Shown: piece by piece, positions 23,965-36,500 of the stretch
Position numbering within the stretch: position 1 is the first letter of the stretch
Layout of the letters: each line of letters begins with the position of its first letter
Assembly: GCA_936450465.1 (NCBI GenBank)
Contig: OW388296.1
Coordinates: 48,063,750 to 48,127,749 of the forward strand
Length of the DNA stretch: 64,000 nucleotides
Reading direction: 5' to 3'
Source of the DNA: Gibbula magus
Taxonomy: Eukaryota > Mollusca > Gastropoda > Trochida > Trochidae
The notes under the pieces: model-generated
Database searches by the model: none
What the model was told of the DNA's origin: nothing
Seen by the model: only the letters and a program-made list of their open reading frames with translations
Translations under genes and position numbers: made by a program

Positions 23965-24475
23965 TTGAAGCACGTTTTTTTCCATATTATGTTTCCTCAA
24001 ATGTGCCATTTGTAATATAAAGTTTATACATTATATTGGTAGGTTAATAGGTGAAACAACTCATTACACCACCCGGTAAGCAGTATCCATAGAAAACGGC
24101 TATCCATTTTTAAAGAAATGGTGCGACATTTAAAGCAACAGTGCTGTGACACTCTTCAGTGGGAGAGGTAGATGTGTAGGTCTCTTTAGAATTTGAGAGT
24201 TACGACAGCAAGATGGTTGACCATTCCATCAGTGTATCACATCTAAAGCTCTACTCTGGGTTTTTAGGTCAGATCGCTTGAACTACCCTCAGTCGGCCAC
24301 ATTAATGAAAACACATTAAAATGGCCCCTTGATGGAAAATAGACTCGCATGGTTTAACCGAACCATGTACATTCGTTTCAGAACTCGTTAAATTGGCGCG
24401 GCAGTATTATTTAGCCATTGGTAACACTTATTTATGTTTTTGTGAGAGCACTTTATATCAGTCAGACAATCGTGT
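23965..24475 (+). mobile_element. MITE family B copy, long form
   Basis: From a left end GAAGCACGTTTTTTTCC through GGTTGACCATTCCATCAG to GAGAGCACTTTATATCAG. Both termini are eroded. Confidence 0.6.
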
Positions 24476-24539
24476 TGGTTTGTTTAAAAAGGAAACTAAA
24501 AACTACTACTACACAAAATCAATTTACACATGAACAACT

Positions 24540-24960
24540 ATATTATCTGAAACAATTTTTCCAAAATATTTTAAAATGTGATAAAAACGTGTAACGTCGA
24601 ATAAATAAGTAAATAAATTGTTTACCTGAAAACGTCCACACAACTGTTCCTTTGATAAAGTATTGATCACACTGAAGCAAATCTCATTGCCAGGGTGTAT
24701 TAATACTGGTTTAATAACTTTTCCTCGAAAATATATATGGGGTTTTCAAAAGTACTGATTCATAAATACATGAGTGACATTTTATAGCATGTTATATGGT
24801 TTAGTCTCTTAAATCTGACATGCATATATATGGGGTTTTATCTATCAAGAGGGTAACTATTTCTCAAAAACAACACTACAGTGTACATTAAATGGGTTGG
24901 CTGGTACAAATACCTGCATGTAGCTGGTCACACATAACGCGCAGGTATAATTTTACTAAT
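24540..24960. repeat. Dispersed repeat family F copy
   Basis: It matches 13440-13735 plus 16066-16100 and 34770-35190 (AATTGTTTACCTGAAAACGT, TCTGACATGCATATATATGG, GCGCAGGTATAATTTTA). Confidence 0.7.
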
Positions 24961-24993
24961 ATATGAGCAACTACAAGAAAAATTACTATTCTA

Positions 24994-25306
24994 AAGGGAC
25001 AGTAGTCGATGAAATGTAAATGAAAAATAATCTCACCAATAGTAAAACACCCTTATCTCTTTAAAAAATCAAGTTTAAAAATGAGTGTACATGGTTCGAC
25101 AAAGCCATGGGAATAATATTTTTGTAATTTGAAAAAGTAAAAGGTGTTCACATTAAAATTGCCGTCATGCAAATTTGACTTTATACACAATATCATTATT
25201 ACCACTACAGATAATTGGTTTGTGTAATAAGACGTTTTACTCTCTTATGTAAATATAAATGACTTGAACTATCATTATAAATTGAAAAAAACGTGCTTCA
25301 GTCCCC
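24994..25306 (-). mobile_element. MITE family A copy, eroded
   Basis: Ends are TAAAGGGACAGTAG and GCTTCAGTCCCCTAAA. The interior holds the family motif CCACTACAGATAATTGGT in inverted orientation. Confidence 0.75.
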
Positions 25307-25658
25307 TAAAATGAATGAAAGAGACAAAGGAAGTAATTTCTTTCTTATTGAGATTTCAGGGTGAATGACCAAAGATAATTATAAATGTAAGTTCAATATC
25401 ATCAACTGATAATTCAAACGTGCAAATGATTTAAATAGACTAGAAATCGACAATGTATTAAAATGCAAATTAAAGCAAAAAATAATGTTTTAAAAAATTG
25501 TGTTTAGAAGAGAAAATTTGCAAATCTCAGTATTGGGTCAAGAAAATAACGAATAAATCTCCTCAAAAAGATAACTGAGTTCATTGTTTATAAATGGGAA
25601 TGAATTATCAAAGTAGACAATAACATTTTGGCTCACTTTATGTCCTTTTTTACCAATC

Positions 25659-28600
25659 TATAGTTTGGCAGGAAAGTAAGTGACACCCCTATTTCGTACA
25701 ATAACTACAAATCCAGGCAACTAGCAAACTCACCTTTTAACAACCTAAATGTTATGTTTGTACCTAATAGGATTTTAAATTTGGAAATTTTGTGAAACGA
25801 AATACAAAATCTGTCTTTATAACCATCATATGAAATCTATTGTAAACACGCAAGGCTTGCAGAGGGTGGTGTCCAGAGTTTGAAACAGTCACAGGTTGCT
25901 ATTTTAAGATGTGCTACGTCACAGAAACTAGGACAGAGGACGGTTTAGTTTGACACCTCTGGGTATCAGTCTGGGTTCCAAAGATATGATTTGGTGTGTT
26001 ACAAAACATACTTATCAATATGACTTCAGTATCTTGCTGCACTGTAATCTTAATCATCAGTTTATATTTGATCATCTTGATATCATTAATCTTTCCGGTT
26101 TAGCATTCAGTAAAATCGATGATTGAATGAGTACATAAAGAAACTAAAGAATGACATAAGTAACAGGTGTCGTTGAAAATTCATGAACTTTCGTTTCATG
26201 CACGAATAAAGTATCCCAGATAATGTCCAATATCCTCGTCAGCCAATCAAACCCCTTAAAGATGGTTTGACACCAGTTTACAGAGAGGACTATCTTGTAT
26301 GTACGCCGACTACAATGAAATGTATCCCAACATTTAGGGGATATTGCCAAAATGGAAAAATGTAAATTACCCCGGTAGAGCTGAATTTAAAAAGGCTGCT
26401 TAATTAAAAAATCATACATATCATAGCAAAGGGATTTTCAATTTTTTATTGATTGTGGGTGTTCTGATAATGTTGATTCCTTTCAGGAAATGGGGGAATG
26501 ATTGAAATGTCAGTTTGAAAAATAGGAAGTGAGGCATGATGATGAAAAATTACGTAATGAAGACTGATATTTACAAAGTTTATTTGCAAAGTATTGTGTG
26601 ACAACCTACAAAATACACTCATTTTTTGTCGCATTTCCATATATTCATTTAATCTAAAACTATACTTATTGTAGATATGGCCAACCATAAGAACGTGTGA
26701 GGTATATTTTGATATGCACAGTGCATGTATATTTATACAATGTTCACATTTGTCATTGTGAAGGATAATTTACATATACAGTGAGACCCCGTTTATCCGC
26801 ACGATTGCGTTAGAGTTGAAAATCGTCCGGTAAACTTATGGAACCCAGACTGATACCCAGAGGTGTCAAACAAAACCGTCCTCTGTCCTAGTTTCTGTGA
26901 CGTAGCACATCTTAAAATAGCAACCTGCGACTGTTTCAAACTCTGGACACCACCCTCTGCAAGCCGTGGGTGTTTACATCAGATTTCATATGATGGTTAC
27001 ATAGACAGATATTTTATTTCGTTTCACAAAATTTTAAAATTTAAAATCCTATTAGGTACAAACATAACATTAAGATTTAGTCAGGTCAAAATACAGATGA
27101 ACCCCCAAAAATTGCTACAAAAGGTTTCTCAACTGATTCTGGTAGGGTTTAGTGTACTTTTTGACATACTCAAAGTTTACCAAAGTTGGACCCCCGGAAA
27201 AATGTTTTTTTCAAGATGGCGTCCAAGATGGCCTCCGAAACCTCTTAATGATCATAACTCTGTGACCCTAAACTCAAATGTGATGATCTTGGTGTCTATC
27301 CGTAGGTTATTGGGGGCAACGAACACATTAAGATCTATTATGGAACACAAAACCAAATATGGCGTCAAAAATAGCCGCCAACACCTCCAAATAACCACAA
27401 ATCTATAACCATTCACTCAAAATTGATGATCTAGATGTCTATTTCAACGTTATTTTGGGGCAAGGAACACATTAGGACCCTTAAACATGAAATTGGACCA
27501 TTGTATTACAAGTAAATCTAACTTTATCCATTATGGCACGACCATTTGTCCTACGTTTCAGTCTAATTTGATTAAATTTGGGTCTAGATCTATCCCTGGT
27601 TTCGGCGTGACTCCATAACTATTCACAAAAATTTGATGATCTTGGTGTCCATCCCCAGGTTTGGGGGGGGCAAAGAACACATTATAACAACTTTGAATAT
27701 CACTGAGCTGTTTAATCATTATGAATCCATGACCTTCAGTTGTCAATTATCACCTAATGCACAACCATCTTTGTTCATAGAATAAGTTTCAGTTGTGAGT
27801 GTCATGCATCCTCCTGCTCCAAATGACTTGACATACTTGATTTGTTTGGAAAATGAAATGTAAATTAAAACAATCGATTATTTTCAACAAAAACGTTATC
27901 GTCATCGTGGCGCCTTACCCAGGATGATATTTTCCATTCATTCAGCATAATAAAACCTTACAAATATGGCATACACCTCTTTCACTGCTCGGAATAATTG
28001 TACTATAAACTAAAAAGTAAACAGGCGTTATGTAAATCTTGTTCATTTGTTTTAACAATAGTATAATTTGCGGCCACACATTTCAAGAAAAAAACACTGC
28101 CATAGGACAAAATAAATTTTAAAAAAGCCTAAATGCCAGATGTTATCGATGATGTCGGTAATGATGTGTGGTATCTATACAGTATAAAGTGAAATTGTGG
28201 GGAATCTATACATGTAGGTCATTAAATTTTGATACAGTCCATTTGAAACGTATAACTTCTGTTTTGTAAGACTTCTTGGTTCAAATGATGTACCTCGTCT
28301 AAAAATAACATTGTCTTACAACACCAAAGCAGGTCCCAGAGCATGCATTACTTTTCAAAAGACTACACAGTGAGGTAAAGACCAAGGAAAAGTAACAATT
28401 CATTAATCTCAAAGATGATGACAACCTATTCGCTCAAATGTTCTTCGAATGCCATTCAGCCAAACCGATTGGACACAATTTTCTATTTCGGAAATCCCCA
28501 TGGTCACTAGCTCTGTAACATCATGGAAACTTCAGACTTCAACTTGCAAATCTGAACTTTTGGATTACGTGAAAACCTCAAGGATACTCTTAAAGTAGGT

Positions 28601-30387
28601 GCTAAAGTGTTTGATGGAGCATCAATTGTTCACACACTGCCATCCTTTGGAGAGAACAGTGATATCAAACTTCTAACCTTGGTAACAAGGCACCTAACTG
28701 ACTGTTCGAAGATAGACATTGTATGGGACCACTACAAGAAAGAATTCTCAAGTCTGCAACCAGAGACAAAAGAGACAAAGGATCAAGACGCAATGTGTCG
28801 AAACAAAACAAACTGCCACAGAATTTCCCAATGTTTCCCCATGTTTCTCAAACAACAAACGAGAACTGTTTTAAATACTTACATAAAGTGTCAAAACAGG
28901 CACATTTGAGGCAGGAAAAGAAGTGCACGTAACATTAGGGAGAACAGTGTTTGCCATTGACCGTGAATCAACATTTTAGTCAGATTAAATGGATGCTAAC
29001 ACGACACTGGTTCTCATTGTACAAGATGCTTATATCAAGGCGCATTCTTGTCAGCAAAGTTGATACAGATATGTTCGTGCTTCCTCTTGGTGTATTATCT
29101 GAGCTGAAACAAATCAACCAAAGATAAAAACGTTTGGTTGTCCATTTGTAAAGACAAGAACTATACATTATATAATTTGAATGCCATTCATCAAGAATTT
29201 GGAGACAATTGTGCATTAGCTCTTCCTTTTCTCCATGCATTTACAGGACGTGACACAACTTCCGGGAAACAAAACGTAAAGCCTTTACATGTATCCTATC
29301 CACAGGTAGCAGAAGCTTTTATTTTCCCTACCAGTCTATTGACAGAGATGGGGAACAATTGGACGATTTGTTTGTATCAGGTATGACCATATCACCTCAC
29401 TTACCAGAGTGAATGTTGTTAAACAAAACTTATTCTGCCAAGGAAAGCACACGAAACTCGAACATCTGTTTCCACCAACATAGGATGCCCCTATTTGGCA
29501 CACAAATAGGGACATCTACCAAGCCTGTATTTAGACAAAGAGTGTACATTTGCCGAGAAACATTCTCCTATCCCTCGGGATTTTGGGTGGTATCAAAAGG
29601 AAGAAGATTGGTATCCACTATTGGTGAATGTTCCACAAGTGTTCAGGTTGTGAATAGAAATAGTGAAATGTGCGTGCTAAGTACAACCTGTGTGCATTTA
29701 TAGGTCTTCCCAATTGCAAATGGTGCTTCTTGACCCCCCGAAACCACTGGATAGACCCACATTTAATCAAATTAGACTGAAACGGAAGTAAAATGGTATT
29801 GCTATACTGGACAGAGTTTGATTTACTTGTAATACAATGGTCCAATTTCATTTTTAATGGCCCTAGTGTGTCGCTTGCCCCAAAAAACGTTGAAATAGAC
29901 ATCTAGATCATAAAATTTGATAAATGGTTATACATTTGCGGTCATTTGGAGGTGTCGGCGGCCATATATGACGCCATAATGGAGTTGTGTGTCCCGTAAT
30001 AGACACACACCATTTTTTATGATCTCAATGTGTTCGTTGCCCCCAAAAACCTACGGATAGACACCAAGATCATCACATTCGAGTTTAGGGTTACAGAGTT
30101 AGGATCAATATGAGGTTTTGGTGGCCATCTTGGACGCCATCTTGAAAAAAAACCACTTTTCCGGGGGTCCAACTTTGGTAAACTTTTAGTATGTCATAAA
30201 GTACACTAACCCCTACCAGAATAAGTTGAGAAACCTTTTGTAGCAATTTTTTGGGGGTTGAGGATGTTATTTTCATATATTGACCCGACTAATTAGGAAA
30301 AGGAGAGTTTGCTAGTTTGCCTGGTTTTGTAGTTATTAGAATTATTATTAGAAATAGGGGTGTCACTTACTTTCCTGCCAAACTATA
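25659..30387. mobile_element. Nested inverted-repeat DNA transposon, about 4.7 kb
   Basis: The outer ends TATAGTTTGGCAGGAAAGT and its inverse are similar for about 80 bases (25659-25740; 30300-30387). Inside are two long palindromes lying side by side: 25742-25979 pairs with 26840-27075, and 27072-27520 pairs with about 29795-30290. The second palindrome encloses a decayed gene (28440-29400). Short frames at 26863-27408, 27558-27746, 29618-29902 and 30091-30276 are translations of the repeats. The superfamily is not assigned. Confidence 0.75.
28440..29400 (+). pseudogene. Decayed transposon-borne gene of the HAFTGCD type
   Basis: Pieces in different frames follow the order of a protein I recall as common in invertebrate repeats. 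These are CKSELLDYVKTS, then VFDGASIVHTLPSFGE with IDIVWDHYKKE, then TRDKRDKGSRRNVSK in a shifted frame, and finally LPFLHAFTGRDTTSGK with YPQVAEAF (family form HAFTGCDT; here Arg replaces Cys). There are at least two frameshifts and several stops. The conserved acidic residues resemble a PIN/FEN-type nuclease, but that is only an impression. It lies between the arms of the 27072-30290 palindrome, so it is cargo or a relic of the element's own protein. Confidence 0.55.
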
Positions 30388-30422
30388 AATAAATTTAGAT
30401 CAACAGGTATATTAGGTTGGTG

Positions 30423-30835
30423 ACACGTGGTCCTGTGCATAGCTCAGTTGACCGCTATCAGTGAAATTCAGCAACAATGGGCGCGGCTCGCCGCATGCTA
30501 CATTGCTGGATAAACTGAGAGTTTGAAGGGTCATTCCCTACTCCACACTGAGACATGAGTTGAGAGAATTGTGGTGTCACCCTGGGTAAGTGACTTAGTT
30601 CGAAGTGTGCTTCTGTCCACCCAGCAGTAAAATGGGTACCTGGTATGATACGATGGTAGTCTGAATTTGAACCTTGAGCGCCTGACAGGCGAGCGGTTGT
30701 AATCTCCTTCGGGAGTGTTCTGTACTCGTGGACCAGGGGTAATATGTCGGTCGCGCCATGAGCAGATATTAGTACCTGGAGGTAGTGCGTTATAAATATC
30801 CACATTATTATTTATTATTATAACGTGTTGATCTA
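30423..30835 (+). mobile_element. SINE-like repeat, about 410 bp
   Basis: It has a tRNA-like head with A-box-like TAGCTCAGTTGACC and a possible B-box AGTTCGAAGTG, a body with CCCAGCAGTAAAATGGGTAC, and an AT-rich tail of ATTATT repeats (30804-30820). Minus-strand frames at 30458-30839 are shadows. Confidence 0.5.
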
Positions 30836-30869
30836 ACATCCATCAATGCATAAGGCTGTCCCGTTGAAC

Positions 30870-31095
30870 GTTGATAAAGGAGCTCTACGACCGACTGTTT
30901 GTCAGGGGTGATAACTCTTGACTAGAAAATTCAACTCAAGTGAACTTTTCATTTTTATCTAAGTTTACGGGTTATAGAGCAAATATGGTTTCCTCAAAAA
31001 AACAAATCTCATTACATACAACCATATAATACCGTTTTCTTTCTTATAAGTAACTAACAATTTTTTTTTTCAAAATGTGTTTATCGACATACTGT
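30870..31095. repeat. Dispersed repeat, inverted copy of 5490-5740
   Basis: See the partner at 5490-5740; the match runs through GAGTAGAGCTC-like ends to TGTTTATCGACATACTG. Confidence 0.65.
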
Positions 31096-31239
31096 TTATG
31101 AAAACTTGACAGGAAGCTATAAGTCTAAAGCAATTTTATTATCTATTGTGACACCAGACATGAATCACATGATTGGTCAAATCGAACTTCCCTCTTTTAC
31201 ACACAAAAGGTCAACGGTACGTTTCATAAATCGCCACTG

Positions 31240-31350
31240 TCAGATCGACTGTATTATAGGACAGTCGATCTAACTTTATTTAGATTAGGAAGACCTATTG
31301 TTTTTATTAGGTCTTCAAGACGAATGTCTGAAGACCTATTGTTTTTATCC
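31240..31350. repeat. Two small hairpins
   Basis: AGATCGACTGT and ACAGTCGATCT form an 11-bp perfect stem (31242-31272). GAAGACCTATTG and ATTAGGTCTTC form a second stem just after, and GAAGACCTATTG then recurs as a direct repeat. Confidence 0.6.
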
Positions 31351-31539
31351 TGATTCCCTGAAATTACTATGGCCTTTTTGACCGAATTTTGTGCCACGAA
31401 TTCCGAACTAACGGCAGAAACGATGATAACGAGCTGGATTTTGGATTTTGGACTTCTTTCTTGAGTTATCTCCCTTTGAAGTCAAAACTTCAAACCTCAA
31501 TCAGTCAGGGACATCACGGCTTTCCGTCTCGTTACAAAG

Positions 31540-31725
31540 AGACGGTATGCCGTCTAAAAATTATCATGAAATTATTGTCTTATGAAGATGGCATGCCGTC
31601 TATAAAACGTATTCGACGGTATCCCGTCTTAATGATTCAATGAGAGTTCATTGTGTCAAAATGCTAAAATTAAGACGGCATGCCAGCTTCATATTTCACA
31701 AGACGGGATGCTGTCTCATATGTTA
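31540..31725. repeat. Cluster of degenerate 16-bp palindromes (AGACGGCATGCCGTCT type)
   Basis: Five variants of the self-complementary 16-mer AGACGGCATGCCGTCT occur at irregular spacing (about 31541, 31588, 31614, 31674 and 31705). The same core forms a tandem array at 34227-34331. Confidence 0.65.
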
Positions 31726-32149
31726 AAATATAGCAGCGTGACTGTCTTGAGCTTGCGCGGTTCCTATCGACTGAGATCGAGGTGTGCCAGTTGGAACCCT
31801 CGTGCACGTGAATAATAAGGCCGAGATGTTCATGTTTCACGTGCTCGATGGTTCATCTGACTTGAACCCAAGCTCAACACTACATCAAACCACAAACAGA
31901 ATTGACAAAATTTTAGTTTTAATTTCAGTTTTCGTTTGTTTAACATAATAGGGTAAAAGAAACCGTGTCCTTGTTAGAAAAAAGTGTCTATATTAGGCAC
32001 CTCACACAAAGCACGAACTAATCGTGATGCACGTTGAACACGTGGAAATGTACAAGTTGGAACTGTCAATGTCAATATCGTCAGCTTACATAAAATAAAA
32101 AAAATACAACATATTGTGTTTTAAAAATTTTGCAATTCCGTTTTTAGTC

Positions 32150-33158
32150 ACTGCAGCACAATTGTTTTCCATATAATTTTGTTTCTCAATTGTGTCTTTT
32201 ACTTATCTATTAAGGTTTATACAAGAGATTACGTTAAGAGGGTAAAACATCTCATTACCCGACCCAATAAGCCATATCAGTAGAGCATGTTTATCCGTAT
32301 TGGTTTAAATTGGTGCGATCTGAAAAGTGACAGTTTTGTGGAAGTCTTCAGTGCGAGTAGTAGTTTACTTGGTTTCAATTTGGAGAAGTTGAGTGCAAGA
32401 TAGTTGGCCATTCCATCATGCAATATTTTAACTCCACTCTGAGTGTTAAAGAACCATTGAGTATGTTAGTGTTTTAACTACAACATTATGTTTATGTTTA
32501 TCAATCGCTAGGGAAATCTACAAAACTATGACACATAATTTTCATATCACAACAATCCGATGAAATTTGGTTTTCAAGACAAGTAAGCCTTAGATTAACG
32601 CGCGTCAATAGAATCTAACGTCATATTAACAGCTTTTCCTTTTCTGTATAAAAACAGTATCACTTAGCAACATTTCCGAGGCGTGTTGGCTTATCAATTT
32701 TACAAGTCGCCACAATGTCAACCCATATGAAGCTCGTTTTTCTCAAGTGTTTTCAACTGAATATGACAATTGTTATATTATTATTTATTTGTGAGAAAAC
32801 CACATTTTTTCGCGCTTGAAAATAATAGACTTGATCTATATGTAAACTGGAAACGTATCATACTTATTTTGGGTCGAAAAAAGTAAATTTGCGATTTAAG
32901 AGTATATATTTCAATACGAAATGTCTATTAACATACACAATTGCTCTTATAGGTATAGCTTAATCAGTCAGAATGCTTTAACTACTTTCGAGCAGGCAAT
33001 TTAGTGTGAAAATCTTAAAATGACAGGGCCAGAACATTCGTTATAGAATTCTTTAATTGTTTCAGGGGTCTTATTTAGCCTTTGGTTACACTGTTTATGT
33101 TTCTTTTCGCGAGAGTAATGTATTTTTAGTTAGATTGGCGTGCTATAGTTCCTTTAAA
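32150..33158 (+). mobile_element. MITE family B copy in two pieces (32150-32440 and about 32950-33158)
   Basis: The left piece holds GGTAAAACATCTCATTACCC and GTTGGCCATTCCATCATG; the right piece holds GGGGTCTTATTTAGCC and GCTATAGTTCCTTTAAAG. The 500 bases between are unrelated and include an inverted match to 6180-6240 (about 32500-32590). Confidence 0.55.
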
Positions 33159-33169
33159 GTGACAAAAAT

Positions 33170-34220
33170 AAGACTACTATGCGAACTTATAACCATTTTG
33201 GTCAAATAAAATCGAAGAACTCTAATCAATTGCTCAATCAATTGCATAGAAATGTCATTCTCATGTCATCTTGTTGTAGTGTTAGTTCACTCGACCAGAA
33301 ACCATCAGGTTGCAGGTTCGATCCCACAGTTCCTCGAACGTATTTGTGATCAGTGTGAAAGTGCCAACTCATCTGCCATCTTATACAAACGTTTGATGTA
33401 AAATGAGGAAGATTGTCACAGCATTAACATTTTACATCGAAATATGTAATATTTTTGTCTGTGGAAATCGAGTTATTACATAACAACAGTGATACCTGAG
33501 TTTTAATTATGTTGTTTGAAAATAGCCTGCATCATTAGCGTTTTGATAGTCCAGCCGTTCAATAGTAACGGTGTAAGAGATGTTTCTATATGTGTTGACA
33601 TTATTAAATTCACCATTGATGATGCTGATACCTTTCTATTATTTGTAATAAATGCCTTCAGTGGTATCGATAATTAACATATATAGTTAAAGACATTAAC
33701 ACACTCTCATGGATGTCATGTTTTACACCATCCGTGCCAGTAAAATTATGTTTCCCTTGCTCTTCCTAGGGACAAGATAATTTTACAGCCTTTCGTTTTG
33801 TAAAAACATTATGACATCCCCACTTGGATATGAATCTCTATTTATTCGATTGTGGAGAACTTGTTTCACCATACCATAAAACAAGGTTAAGATAATTTAT
33901 AATTACTAAAACTAAAATACCATAAAGTCTTATAGCTGTTTGGTGACACTCTGTCCAAACATACTTGGCTCTATAACTGATCAGACCTTAGATAAAACAA
34001 TATATGAGGTTGAAACCATACATTTTCTAAATCGACAATTTATAACCCCTATTTGCCAAGACGACTGTACACATATTTTGGGGCAACACCAGATCTACAA
34101 TTTATAATCCCCATCTGCCAAGCTATCGACGAAGAAGACGACACATGTTGATTTATTTTACCTGTGGTCCTTGGTTGAGATCACAGATTCCAATGGGAAA
34201 AAGTCTTAACACACGATTAG
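33170..34220. other. No gene; tRNA-like scrap
   Basis: About 33270-33350 has TGTTAGTTCACTCGACC and GGTTCGATCCC at tRNA-like spacing, probably a SINE head. An imperfect inverted pair surrounds 33716-33835. No open frame of interest. Confidence 0.35.
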
Positions 34221-34226
34221 ACAATA

Positions 34227-34331
34227 GTTTTAGACGGCATGCCATCTTTATAAGACAATATGTTTTAGACGGCATGTCATCTTTATAAGACAATATGTTT
34301 TAGACGGCATGCCATCTTTATAAGACAATAT
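34227..34331. repeat. Three tandem 35-bp units with a palindromic core
   Basis: Three units, nearly identical (one C/T difference), each contain TTTTAGACGGCATGCCATCT followed by TTATAAGACAATAT. The core is one base away from a perfect 16-bp palindrome, AGACGGCATGCCGTCT. Confidence 0.9.
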
Positions 34332-34769
34332 TGAGCGAATTTTGAATTATGACCTTGAATTCGAGTAATCTGTCCTTGATTATGGTCCTTTTTAAAAAGG
34401 GCGTTTTTCGGCTCCATGTTCAAAGGGACATAACTCTGTTACGAATGAACTTGTGTCAAAGTTTCTTATTGCCATCACTTTCTAATAACTAGTATAACAG
34501 TTCAATAACACATCATTATCAGAAAAGTTAATGTTTTGGGCACAATTTGGACATATTCCCCCCTTAAAAAACTTTTTGTGATTTTGAGCATTTTCGAGGG
34601 GTATATCCTTTTGAGAATTATTTATCGTAAACCACTGAAGAAAGCAACATGTTTAATACCTCGGTCTGAAGTAGAAACGTCATTTATAGAGGACAATAAA
34701 CTTCAAGTACACATTTGTAATAGATTACGTGTGAAAGATCAAACACGATTGTAATTTTTTTGTAATTTT

Positions 34770-35190
34770 GAATACTTAAGTAAAGTAATTGTTTACCTGA
34801 AAACGTCCAATCAACTATCTTTGATAAAGTAGTGTTCACACTTAAGCAAATCTCATTGGCAAGGTTTGGTTTAACAACTTGTTCATGCTTCTGGTTTTTT
34901 AATAAGTTCCATGAGTGTTTATCTTTCCTTGGCATGTTAACCTCTTAAATCCGTCATGCGTGAGTGAGTGAATGAGTTATTGTTTAACGCCACTTCGGCA
35001 GTATTGCAGCCATTAGCGGCGATCCGTCATGCGTATTTATGGGGTTTTCAAGAGTCTCTACCCAGAGGGCAGCTATTCTCAAAACAACCCTACAGTGTAG
35101 ATGGCTTGGTTTGTTCAAACATATCATTCTCGAGGAAAACCTAGCTGTAGCATGTAGCCGGTCACGTAACGCGCAGGTATAATTTTATTA
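34770..35190. repeat. Dispersed repeat family F copy (interrupted by a SINE fragment)
   Basis: It aligns with 24540-24960 and 13440-13735. It serves as the empty-site reference for the 13736-16065 transposon. Confidence 0.7.
34961..35021 (+). mobile_element. Short SINE-like insertion with 12-bp target duplication
   Basis: A 61-base insert starting TGAGTGAGTGAATGAGTTAT and holding GCCATTAGCGGCG lies between two copies of ATCCGTCATGCG (34949-34960, 35022-35033). It resembles a class of repeats I associate with gastropods; that link is from memory. Confidence 0.75.
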
Positions 35191-35497
35191 ATATATGAAC
35201 AATTTCAAGAACAACTAGGACTGCCGTCTTACTTAGGTATTCAAGACTTCTGCTTGAACTTGAACTCCATGTTTGACTTAAACCTTTACTTAGTCAGCTT
35301 CTCTGCTTTAAAATGAGATATCAATCATGTCTCTATCATTAGTAGTTTGTATTACAAAAATGATAAAAAGAAAATGCTCCTCTGAAAATTGAAAAAAAAC
35401 CCACATATTAATGGACCCCTACATTATGTTTCTCATGATTAAGACAAAACGGTTAATATTTTCATAACAAGATGTAACGTACAAATGTTGTGCTTAA

Positions 35498-35757
35498 AAG
35501 GGGCAGTAGCACGTTTTTTGCCAATTATCCATAGTGGTAATAACGATGATGCGTATACAGCAAAAATGCATGACGGCCATTTTATTGTGAACACATTTTA
35601 TGATTTCGAATGACAAATACGACTGATATGGCTTTACAGTACACTCATTTTTAACTTGATTTTCCGAAGAGAGAAGGGTGTTTTACTATTGGTGACATTA
35701 TTTTTCAAATACATTTCATCGACTTATTTCAGCGAAATAAAACGTGCTTCTGCCCCT
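35498..35757 (+). mobile_element. MITE family A copy, complete
   Basis: Ends are AGGGGCAGTAGCACGTTTTTT and GTGCTTCTGCCCCT, with TTAA on both sides. It is the ancestral partner of the copy cut by the window start. Confidence 0.85.
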
Positions 35758-36500
35758 TTAATATCAACTTACATAGATGTAATCATCATTTAGATAGCAT
35801 ACATAATTCATGTATTATCTCCTCTGAATATTAAAAAAAATTAAAACAAAAGCTTATTGTTTTACCCCTGTACGACGTTTGCGATGTTTGAAGCTTTACT
35901 ATCATCTTACTTATGAAAGGGTTTAACATAAGATTTTTCTTCTTGAAATTGTGTATACGTAGGTGTCACCAAAGTTTCAATTGCATAATTAGTTAACCTT
36001 TGAAGATGGATGAAAATTTTCGAAAATTGGAAATCTTCTTTGACTTTTCACACGTAATCTATGACATATACACGTTTGAAAATTATTATTCTCAATAAAT
36101 GACATCTTTACTTCAAAATTCAGATGACACTTGGGCTCCCGATTTTTATTTGTGTAAATTGGGAAGATACCTCGCTATAGCTCAAATCCGCACAGTTAAA
36201 TTCAACAGCTGATCTTTGTTTACGTTATCAATTTCATTGGGTGGCTTTCTAATTAGTCTGATTGAAATCGACCGTTTCCCGAGGAATAAAAGTCGCAAAA
36301 TAGTGCATCTAATGGGATTTGAACTCATATCTTTCAAATGTTTCCTCCCAAAACCATCTGATAACATCCTGTAGGCTCGCATGTTCTGATGCTATCAAGG
36401 TAGCCAATCACCGAACATCGAGCAAAAGCTTATGATATGAGAAGCTAGGGGCAAGTAACTCCAAACAGCCATACTTTCGTCGGTTTTAGTCACATGGGCG
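35690..36500. repeat. Right copy of the segmental duplication (5' flank)
   Basis: Direct match to 1-720, as described there. Confidence 0.75.

Noticed and set aside
26863..27408. 181-codon plus-strand open frame
   Set aside because: It spans two inverted-repeat arms of the nested transposon; no domain and not conserved in the partner arms.
30458..30839. Two minus-strand frames of about 100 codons
   Set aside because: They lie antisense in the SINE-like repeat.
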